Assembly (NCBI GenBank): GCA_022447485.1
Contig: JAKVCH010000225.1
Span: forward strand, 1-5,644
DNA: 5,644 bases
Direction of reading: 5' to 3'
Source: Polyangiaceae bacterium
GTDB lineage: Bacteria > Myxococcota_A > Polyangia > Polyangiales > Polyangiaceae
Shown here: positions 1 to 4,747 of the stretch, piece by piece
Layout: the number at the start of each line of letters is the position of its first letter
Numbering within the stretch: position 1 is the first letter of the stretch
Position numbers and translations under genes: made by a program
Notes under the pieces: generated by a model
What the model was told of the DNA's origin: nothing
The model's database searches: none
Seen by the model: only the letters and a program-made list of their open reading frames with translations

Positions 1-284
1 CGCACTCGGCCATTCTAGGGGCTTTTTTCAAAGTTGACAGGATGTCTTTTATGCCCGGTTGGTGAAGATCGATGGAGCGCTCTTGTTTGGTGGAGCTTTG
101 AGGCGCTGCGCTAGACCTGGGAGGCCGCTGTTCAGTCTACGTCCTGGTGGCGTATCGCCGACAGTTGCTCTGCCGCGTTAAAGAAAAATGTGTTCGCCCC
201 TTCAGACGAGCTTCAAGGCCAACCTTACGTAGAACAAAGCGACCTTGACCTGCTTTTCTGCGCCAGCAGATTAGAAAACAAAGC
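1..284. other. Left-edge stretch without a confident gene
   Basis: I see no convincing gene or terminator after the cassette C immunity gene. On the minus strand one frame is open from 136 to the edge and reads naturally near the end (for example KDILSTLKKAPRMAE), with an ATG at 13-11. There is no start codon with a Shine-Dalgarno, so it may be a remnant or the very start of a gene outside the window. Confidence 0.4.
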
Positions 285-731
285 TTAGCCCTCTGGATCG
301 CCCGTGCTGGAGCATAGCTCGGACGAAGCGACCATGGCTTCATCAAACAAGCCCAAAAAAGTCTTCCGATAACAAACACAAATTCGCTGAGGAGAGGAAC
401 TATGAACAGGTAGCTGAAAAGTCATTCGACGCACGGTAACAGTCCCGAACATAACGCGGCTTGACTGGGGGCCTACGGGGCCACGGGTCGGAGGAAGTGT
501 CACTGTGTCTACTTTTCCAATAGACCCGTACTCACAGCCCCTTGACGTAGTTGTAACGAGGCTGCCAATGCAAAAAGCACAGACAACTGAACAGAGAAAA
601 AACAATGACCGGTAGCTAATCTTCGCACCAGTTCTCAACCTGTCGAGAGCTCGCAACTGTCGCAACGAGTAGACTGAGCCGACGACAGCGATAACGATCC
701 AACCGGCTAACCAAACATCGCTATTCACCAT
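285..731 (-). CDS. Two-helix membrane protein, likely immunity to cassette C toxin
   Basis: 148 residues. ATG at 731-729 shares its A with the toxin stop (TGATG), and a G-rich GGGGGGAG lies just upstream within the toxin gene; a GTG one codon earlier is an alternative start. Residues 7-23 (WLAGWIVIAVVGSVYSL) and 41-60 (RSLFFLCSVVCAFCIGSLVT) are predicted membrane helices with a basic loop (24-40) between them. Residues 61-148 are soluble and contain several cysteines, including CVC at 118-120. By the positive-inside rule the basic loop is cytoplasmic, which puts both the short N-terminus and the large C-terminal domain outside (inference). The stop is TAA at 287-285. Coupling to an Rhs tip and membrane topology suggest an immunity protein; no known family is recognised. 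The toxin-immunity layout mirrors that of cassette A, but the two immunity proteins do not look similar beyond topology. Confidence 0.7.
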   Translation of the reverse strand: MVNSDVWLAGWIVIAVVGSVYSLRQLRALDRLRTGAKISYRSLFFLCSVVCAFCIGSLVTTTSRGCEYGSIGKVDTVTLPPTRGPVGPQSSRVMFGTVTVRRMTFQLPVHSSSPQRICVCYRKTFLGLFDEAMVASSELCSSTGDPEG

Positions 732-1693
732 CACTCCCCCCTCGATGCACGCTTTTTCCTTGCACGAGCTCTTTTCTTACGGCCTTTTGGTGATCGATTC
801 GCTTTGCGAGACGCCTGTTGCATTTCTTTTCGACCCTTGACCATCGGCTTGGTGCGCTTCACAACCTGTGCCTTCACCATGGTGGCAGACTCGAGCTGCT
901 GACCATCAATTGACCTCGAAAACTGATTATTCCTTGTCGCCACACGTGCCTCACGAATTGTACCGGCAGCATTCACAGCCTCATTCACCATTCGATACGC
1001 GTCCTCTCTACCCGCTTCTTCCTCCCTATTCTGGGGTGGGTCCACGGCATTGTGAGCTAGCAGTAAGGGCGTTCCCACTGGTCCTATCTTTATATACGAT
1101 TCAAGCCGAGCGGCAATTTTCGCGGCGCGGTCTACGCTGCCATGAAGACGCATAGATGACACGTACCCATCATGAAACATCGTATCAGCGGTGAGATAAA
1201 TCGCTTCGTCGAGTTGCTTCACTCGCTGCGACCAAGCCGCTGCGGAATCTTCCATTTTTGATTGAACCTCGCGGAGCTTACTCTCGGCAAATTTGAGGTC
1301 ACCCTCATACGCATTGGGTGTAGAGCGCAGCTCATTCAGTTCTGTTTCCCAAAACTTATACTCAGTCTGCTCAGATTCAAGCTGTTGGTCGCGTTCGGCA
1401 CCGTCGTTACGCTTGGCCTCGACAAAGTCAGCGTGAAGCGGGTCCTTGTCCAACCCAAGCGGATCCACAGCCTTCAGCACAGCGCCTGAAACATACGCAT
1501 AAAGTTGGAGCAGCCCTCCTCCGCGCCTTGCTCGCTCTTCGAGCTGTGCGAGCCTTGCTCCTCCCTGACGCCTGCTCGCACTTCGTGCTGCGCTGGACGT
1601 GGGAGGAGTGGCGTTGTCGTTAGCAGTTAGGTGAAACGCGCAGCTGGAAAGGCCAAGGCCTTCGTCTACTCTGAGGTCTTCCGCTGCTGACAT
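731..1693 (-). CDS. Orphan Rhs C-terminal toxin tip (cassette C) with Lys/Arg-rich tail
   Basis: 320 residues from ATG 1693-1691; an in-frame TAA five codons upstream shows that the frame does not continue into a full Rhs gene. Only a weak CAGG precedes the start. Residues 1-42 are not Rhs-like. Residues 43-81 match the tip at the right edge and include LYAYV (65-69) and AVDPLGL (75-81), the point where Rhs toxin tips vary. Residues about 91-165 are a predicted coiled coil. The central part (about 166-255, with GPVGTPLLLAHNAVDPP) is not recognised. Residues 273-318 are extremely basic (KGRKKRARARKKRASR), suggesting binding to nucleic acid or anionic lipid. The stop overlaps the next gene as TGATG, so the two are translationally coupled. 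A short Rhs remnant followed by a new tip and an immunity gene is the known form of orphan rhs-CT modules; it may be silent until it recombines. Activity unknown. Confidence 0.72.
   Translation of the reverse strand: MSAAEDLRVDEGLGLSSCAFHLTANDNATPPTSSAARSASRRQGGARLAQLEERARRGGGLLQLYAYVSGAVLKAVDPLGLDKDPLHADFVEAKRNDGAERDQQLESEQTEYKFWETELNELRSTPNAYEGDLKFAESKLREVQSKMEDSAAAWSQRVKQLDEAIYLTADTMFHDGYVSSMRLHGSVDRAAKIAARLESYIKIGPVGTPLLLAHNAVDPPQNREEEAGREDAYRMVNEAVNAAGTIREARVATRNNQFSRSIDGQQLESATMVKAQVVKRTKPMVKGRKEMQQASRKANRSPKGRKKRARARKKRASRGE
1451..1566 (-). repeat. Rhs-core direct repeat, copy in cassette C
   Basis: Same orientation as 5528-5643 at an offset of 4077 bp. From 1461 to 1566 I count 9 mismatches in 106 positions, seven of them clustered at 1482-1490 (SGA versus RGH in the protein). 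Similarity ends sharply just after the DPLGL codons on one side and at about 1567 on the other. This is the likely recombination tract for tip exchange. Confidence 0.85.
1524..1590. repeat. Tandem short hairpin repeats (GCTC-TTC-GAGC and GCAC-TTC-GTGC)
   Basis: A 23-bp unit at 1524-1546 recurs as a 22-bp unit at 1569-1590 and exactly at 5601-5623. The two units at 1524 and 1569 differ by one deleted T and by a T-A to A-T pair change that preserves the small hairpin around TTC. They are read in frame as ARSASRR and LEERARR in the cassette C tip. A related palindrome (AGCTGCG, 5-base loop, CGCAGCT) lies at 1990-2008 in the DUF559 gene. They may be REP-like genomic repeats absorbed into coding sequence. 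Confidence 0.5.
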
Positions 1694-1787
1694 TGCCTGA
1701 AGACTTTAGGGCAGTGCTGGGGGCTTGGAAAGATGCGTGAGTGCTCAAAAGCCAAGACCTGACAGCTAAAAAGAGCAAGCGAGAATC

Positions 1788-1856
1788 TTCTCCTCAGCAA
1801 AGAGCCAAGGCCGCCCAGGGTAAGCCTTGGCTCTTTGCTGAGGAGAAAGGTTACCC
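1788..1856 (+). promoter_or_regulatory. 24-bp perfect hairpin with possible pseudoknot over the DUF559 ribosome-binding site
   Basis: Arms 1788-1811 and 1824-1847 are perfectly complementary over 24 bp around a 12-base loop (1812-1823, CGCCCAGGGTAA). The 3' arm contains the likely Shine-Dalgarno AGGAG (1841-1845). GGGTAA in the loop (1818-1823) is complementary to TTACCC (1851-1856), which touches the ATG at 1857, allowing an H-type pseudoknot. The structure would hide the ribosome-binding site in RNA. It could also be a palindromic end of a mobile unit. Read on the minus strand, the hairpin is followed 13 bases on by CTTTTTAG, so a terminator in that direction is possible. Confidence 0.75.
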
Positions 1857-2249
1857 ATGTCAGCTCTTTATCTACTCCGTCAGCATCTTCGTGAAACTCG
1901 CAGGCAGCAAGCCCGTGCTCTTCAGCTGGAGGCACGTGCTCGTCACATGCGCTTTCACCCTACGCCTACCGAGGCGGCCCTTTGGCAGGAGCTGCGCGCT
2001 TCGCAGCTTGGGGTGCGCTTCAAGCGGCAGGTCGTCATCGGCAACGCCATCGTCGATTTCCTCGCGCCTTCCAAGTCGCTCGTCATCGAAGTCGATGGCG
2101 ATGCCTATCACGAAAAGCGGGTCGCAGCTGACGCTCGGCGTGAGCAAAAGCTCGTGCGAGCGGGCTACACAGTGCTGCGGTTTTCAGCTTCTGATGTGCA
2201 GTATCGGATGCATAACGTGGTGGAGCTTGTCAGAGGGCGGTTGGGGTGA
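1857..2249 (+). CDS. DUF559 / Vsr-like PD-(D/E)XK endonuclease-domain protein
   Basis: 130 residues, the only confident gene on the plus strand. After a basic helical N-terminus (1-30), residues 31-130 follow the DUF559 pattern: HPTPTEAALWQELRAS (Glu39), FKRQVVIGNAIVDFLAP (Asp67), LVIEVDGDAYHE (Glu78, Asp80), DARREQKLVRAGYTVLRFS and a final NVVELV helix. Asp67 and Glu78/Asp80 form the metal-binding core expected for the Vsr/PD-(D/E)XK fold, and nothing essential appears missing. Members are compact, often stand-alone predicted nucleases; their role is unproven. The length is usual for the family. The ATG at 1857 follows AGGAG (1841-1845) and AAAGG (1846-1850), which lie in or beside the 3' arm of a long hairpin, so initiation may be controlled by RNA folding. 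It interrupts a run of minus-strand toxin/immunity genes, which suggests separate acquisition and perhaps a role in DNA rearrangement (inference). Confidence 0.88.
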   Translation: MSALYLLRQHLRETRRQQARALQLEARARHMRFHPTPTEAALWQELRASQLGVRFKRQVVIGNAIVDFLAPSKSLVIEVDGDAYHEKRVAADARREQKLVRAGYTVLRFSASDVQYRMHNVVELVRGRLG

Positions 2250-2360
2250 GGGCCTCTTCGGCAGAACGCGGGCTCAGCTTTTTACCGCAACATGAGCCTA
2301 CCGCTCGAAACGGCAAACAAAGGGTGATGTCCCCTTCCCCATCATCAGCCATCAGCTACC

Positions 2361-2888
2361 TCACAATAGATTCGGGCAGATTTCGAATTCAGGGTCGTGA
2401 AACTCAATCAGGTCTCCTCTTCCGATTGGACGAGTCATCCCATCCAATGTGGTGTACCTCACAATCGCTCGGCCCTCGATCAACATGAAGGCGTCGGGCA
2501 TTCCAGTGCCCCTCATCTGTTCTGCTAAAATATCTTTCAATTCGTCTGCCTTTTTAGAAGGATAAATTCGCAAAATCGGCGTATCAGGACGATCGCAAAA
2601 TTCAAACCGTAGCCCCGTATGTTCCAAGATAGCCATCCCTAAAATCTCTTCCGGCTCTCCTGGCTCCGGCCATGGTTCCTTGGACTTTATCCGCCATATT
2701 TCGTCATAAGAAAGCTCGTGGTTCGGCTTTTTGGGACGCGTTGCTTTCGGTGGAGCCGAAGCACTTTTCTCCCCCTGAAGCGATTTTTTCTCAGAAGGTC
2801 GCTCAGTTTTTTTCTCAGTGGGCTCCTGATTGGTACAATGCGTGAGTAAACCCAAAGCAAAAAGAGCTTGCGCAAATGCTCTCGTCAT
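2361..2888 (-). CDS. Predicted lipoprotein, possible second or orphan immunity protein
   Basis: 175 residues from ATG 2888-2886, chosen over the ATG at 3029 because it places a signal peptide at the N-terminus: MTRAFAQALFALGLLTHC with acceptor Cys18. The lipobox LTHC has an unusual His at -1. CAGGT lies just upstream and can serve as a weak Shine-Dalgarno. Residues 19-57 are a Lys/Pro/Glu-rich linker, like that of other surface-tethered lipoproteins. The mature domain (about 58-175) has no family I recognise; Cys98 and Cys171 could form a disulfide. It follows the frameshifted lipoprotein gene by 166 bp on the same strand, without a toxin of its own immediately upstream. It may be an additional immunity protein kept after its toxin was lost, or a partner of the amidase. 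It converges with the DUF559 gene across 111 bp in which I see no clear terminator. Confidence 0.65.
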   Translation of the reverse strand: MTRAFAQALFALGLLTHCTNQEPTEKKTERPSEKKSLQGEKSASAPPKATRPKKPNHELSYDEIWRIKSKEPWPEPGEPEEILGMAILEHTGLRFEFCDRPDTPILRIYPSKKADELKDILAEQMRGTGMPDAFMLIEGRAIVRYTTLDGMTRPIGRGDLIEFHDPEFEICPNLL

Positions 2889-3536
2889 TGACCTGCCCGC
2901 TGAGCCCTCAAGGCCTTTAATTGGTTCGTCAGAATTTGACTGCTTGCGCTGCGTCAATCTGAAAATGCTAAAAACGTAAGCCCCTATCACCTGATGTTTT
3001 ATTAACCCTTTCCACTTGCGCGAACGCAACCGCGAGCCTCTGCAAGAAAAGGCATTACCTCGCCTGCATTGTCAACGAGAGCATACCGCAATCAACCTCT
3101 AGATCGCCATAAGAGAGCAAGTGAAGACGCTGTGGAGCACGTATGGCCCAATCGGCCACGATGAACCCATTTTTTCCTTCCCAACGATAGGGCACAGCAG
3201 GATAACCCTGCCCATTGTCGTCGCTGGATGATTCAATCTCCCCCCTTACTTTTAACGTCACCTGCTGGGGCTTTGGACATTCGGGGCCTTGAAAGCGGAA
3301 CGTCAGGGTTTCTTTGCTGCGATTAAGCAAAAACGCCCACTGGCAAATAGCCGCATCAGCCACCGTAAGTGCTCCTTTCGGTGGTCGACAGATGGGCTTC
3401 TTTTTCGTTTCGCTTTTGCTTTCTTCATGAACTGCTCGCACGTCCGAGTGCTGTTTCACCTCAAATGCTTGCGCTCTATCGGCGGTCTGATTTAGCAATC
3501 GCTGTTTGATAAGGGGAGCTTTCGGCGAACTGGCAA

Positions 3537-3579
3537 CAGCCTCAGTGACGGCAGCCTCAAAGACGGCAGCCTCAGGCGG
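3537..3579 (-). repeat. 15-bp in-frame tandem repeat in lipoprotein linker
   Basis: Nearly three units on the plus strand: CAGCCTCAGTGACGG (3537-3551), CAGCCTCAAAGACGG (3552-3566) and a shortened CAGCCTCAGGCGG (3567-3579). In the mature-domain frame they encode EAAV-type repeats of a flexible linker between lipid anchor and domain. The unit is a multiple of three, so copy changes would keep that frame. Confidence 0.7.
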
Positions 3580-3586
3580 AGAGACG

Positions 3587-3593
3587 TTTTTTT
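3587..3593 (-). other. A7 homopolymer at the frame switch of the lipoprotein gene
   Basis: The coding strand reads CTG AAA AAA ACG in the signal-peptide frame. The frame carrying the mature domain reads GAA AAA AAC GTC through the same bases. A one-base insertion (A8), a -1 ribosomal slip or polymerase slippage here would restore a continuous protein. Sequencing error at the homopolymer is an alternative. Confidence 0.5.
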
Positions 3594-3685
3594 CAGCTGG
3601 TGCTTTTGCTCTGTAGCTTTTCGCTCAGAACATCCAGAGCAAAAGCCGAGTAAAACGCTAAAGCCCACGAATATTGTAGTTACAT

Positions 3686-4036
3686 TCATCGAGTGGCTCC
3701 AAAGCTTCCAGCCGCGTCCGGCACGCCCTCAGGTAAGTCTGAATCCATCGGCATCGGTCTGACACCCGTAGGAAGTCGAAATGCTGAGAAGGAGGAGAGA
3801 CTGTATTCCGAGAGGTTCACAGCTCCACCGCCAAACCTCCTACCCCCTTGGTTGCCTCCGAGAAGAACAACCTTTCCTTTGTGCATGCCTACCACGATAC
3901 CTACGTGCCCCTTTCCATCTCTCTTCCAGTCAATCACCCCAATGGCGCCAAACGTTGGGCCACCAGCGTCTTTGCCATAATTGGAAAAACTCAAGCCACT
4001 AGCCTCAAGCGTACCCTTAAGAATGAAACACCCCAA
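3686..4036 (-). pseudogene. C-terminal part of a TIGR02594/CHAP-like peptidoglycan amidase (probable toxin remnant)
   Basis: About 116 residues readable from a TTG at 4036-4034; the frame is open back to a TGA at 4078-4076 with no ATG, so the N-terminus is lost or the start is unusual. The sequence fits the second half of the TIGR02594/NlpC-P60/CHAP cysteine amidase group: GCFILKGTLEASGL aligns with the family's WCxxFVxxxLxxAG block (Cys3 in the nucleophile position, the usual Trp replaced by Gly), NYGK with its (N/D)WG, then GAIGVIDW, GKGHVGIVVG with catalytic-type His44, VVLLGGNQ (56-63), and AFRLP matching the usual GYRxP end. Such enzymes cut peptide bonds in peptidoglycan and occur as Rhs or T6SS effector domains. 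Its stop overlaps the start of a lipoprotein gene (CGATGA), a typical toxin-immunity coupling. The missing first half suggests an inactive remnant, or a tip awaiting recombination. Confidence 0.65.
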
Positions 4037-4058
4037 ACGAAAGCCGAAACGCTCAAAT

Positions 4059-4271
4059 TCACAACAGAAACAGCATCAACCCTGTCCACCTGTAATCAGC
4101 CCGCAATGAGTCCACTATCGCCCCCTCGCGGTGAAAAGTCGCTTCGCTCGGCGCCTCGCATAAGGCTGCCTTATCGGCGTTGGCCGCAGGCACTTGGGCT
4201 TGCACAGCCAAGGAACTCACAGCACGTCCGCAAGCCCGTGCCGCTGCCTCCCCTCGCTCTCGCTTTGACAT
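4059..4271 (-). CDS. Doubtful small ORF, 70 residues
   Basis: ATG at 4271-4269, stop TGA at 4061-4059. The product begins MSKRERGEAAARACGRAV, is Ala/Arg/Glu-rich, and ends in a hydrophobic GLMLFLL. The ATG lies inside one arm of an AT-rich inverted repeat and I see no good Shine-Dalgarno. It could be a remnant of the upstream part of the amidase gene that follows, but I cannot align it to that family. Codon choice is not absurd for coding sequence. I do not recognise it; it may be spurious. Confidence 0.25.
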   Translation of the reverse strand: MSKRERGEAAARACGRAVSSLAVQAQVPAANADKAALCEAPSEATFHREGAIVDSLRADYRWTGLMLFLL

Positions 4272-4289
4272 AATCTAGTGAGATTATGT
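4268..4289. repeat. AT-rich inverted repeat, 9-bp arms
   Basis: ACATAATCT (4268-4276) and AGATTATGT (4281-4289) are perfect inverted repeats separated by AGTG. They sit in a GC-rich surrounding between the cassette A immunity gene and the amidase remnant. On the plus strand a short CTTTTTG follows 4 bases further on, so a weak terminator is possible. A protein-binding site or a scar of an insertion are alternatives. Confidence 0.5.
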
Positions 4290-4445
4290 GCAACTTTTTG
4301 CCGGTGAGGGCTCCGGACAATTGAGTCCGTGGTGCGGCTCCCACCCGCCCTTCAGATTGGGTGCGCCGCCCCCGCGGGCCCCTATACCTCCCACGGCTGC
4401 TGTGACGGCGAATGCCCATCGAACATCGACCCTCACCCAAGCGCA

Positions 4446-4739
4446 CTAAGCCGCGCCGTCCGAGTGCTCAATACCGGGCGCTCGTTCGCCACATTGGGCG
4501 CAATAACTTGCGTCTGAAATACCGGTACCCCATCGACCCAGCGCTGGTCCACCTTTGCGCGGGCAACGAATGCTTGTCACTCTCACCCCGGCAAAGAGGA
4601 CAAAACAAATCGTGAGGAATGCGACCCACCCCGACCAAAGCATGATAGTCGTTACAAACAAGAGCGGCACGGCAATTGTCACAACCTTCTGTAGCCTCAC
4701 TGCGGCTTTCATTCCTGACCAATCGTGGTTGACCTCCAT
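4446..4739 (-). CDS. Two-helix membrane protein with degenerate zinc ribbon, likely immunity to cassette A toxin
   Basis: A 97-residue protein. The ATG at 4739-4737 is chosen because it lies 8 bp after the toxin stop codon and gives a short N-terminus before the membrane part; the same frame is open further upstream but there overlaps the toxin gene. Residues about 19-52 are strongly hydrophobic (VVTIAVPLLFVTTIMLW, then WVAFLTICFVLFAGV), forming two membrane helices with a tight turn. The soluble tail has CPRKG at 59-63 and YCAQCG at 79-84. This resembles the CPxCG...CxxCG zinc ribbon seen at the ends of small membrane proteins, but the expected second Cys is Lys62, so only three of four ligands remain. 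A TAG stop is at 4448-4446. Position and topology suggest an immunity protein for a membrane-acting toxin; no family is recognised. No strong Shine-Dalgarno is visible, so translation may depend on the upstream gene. Confidence 0.7.
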   Translation of the reverse strand: MEVNHDWSGMKAAVRLQKVVTIAVPLLFVTTIMLWSGWVAFLTICFVLFAGVRVTSIRCPRKGGPALGRWGTGISDASYCAQCGERAPGIEHSDGAA

Positions 4740-4747
4740 CACGTTCT

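Larger units (their letters stand above)
3055..3689 (-). pseudogene. Frameshifted lipoprotein, likely immunity to the amidase
   Basis: Two overlapping frames appear to be one gene. Frame 1 starts at ATG 3689, overlapping the amidase stop, with GGAG 7 bases upstream, and encodes a lipoprotein-like signal (MNVTTIFVGFSVLLGFCSGC; acceptor Cys20, or Cys17), then turns into improbable Leu/Arg repeats and stops at 3492. Frame 2 is open from 3624 to the stop at 3055 and gives a natural Ala/Pro/Glu linker (SPPEAAVFEAAVTEAVASSP) followed by the mature domain. One extra base near the A7 run (T7 at 3587-3593) would join them into about 211 residues. An ATG at 3498 allows the domain alone (147 residues) but without an export signal. 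The mature domain has four cysteines (in PIC, AIC, ECP and VDC), suiting an oxidising periplasm. A periplasmic lipoprotein is the expected protector against a peptidoglycan amidase. Family not recognised. Confidence 0.6.
4037..4445. other. Stretch between cassettes A and B without a confident gene
   Basis: About 400 bp after the cassette A immunity gene. It holds the doubtful 70-residue ORF and the AT-rich inverted repeat listed separately. Bases about 4330-4400 are very GC-rich (runs such as GCCGCCCCCGCGGGCCCC) and contain no convincing frame on either strand. The missing N-terminal half of the amidase and any Rhs core for cassette B would be expected here, but I found neither: no second LYAYV or DPLGL-coding sequence is present. 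This fits a deletion or rearrangement at this junction. Confidence 0.5.

Noticed and set aside
34..39. TTGACA resembling a -35 promoter box on the plus strand
   Set aside because: No acceptable -10 box lies 16-18 bases downstream and no plus-strand gene follows.
137..379. 80-codon minus-strand ORF overlapping the end of the cassette C immunity gene
   Set aside because: It starts inside that gene in another frame and shows no recognisable motif.
868..1155. Plus-strand ORF of 95 codons opposite the cassette C tip
   Set aside because: It lies entirely within a better-supported minus-strand gene and its product shows no domain or credible start context.
2952..2957. TTGACG on the minus strand as a -35 box for the second lipoprotein
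   Set aside because: The hexamer at the right spacing (TTCTGA) is a poor -10, so the call would be a guess.
2889..3029. 47-residue N-terminal extension of the second lipoprotein
   Set aside because: The internal ATG at 2888 creates a proper signal peptide with a lipid-acceptor Cys, which the extension would bury.
3848..4273. Plus-strand ORF of 141 codons opposite the amidase
   Set aside because: It overlaps the minus-strand frame carrying clear GHVG and GGNQ motifs, and its composition is unlike a real protein.
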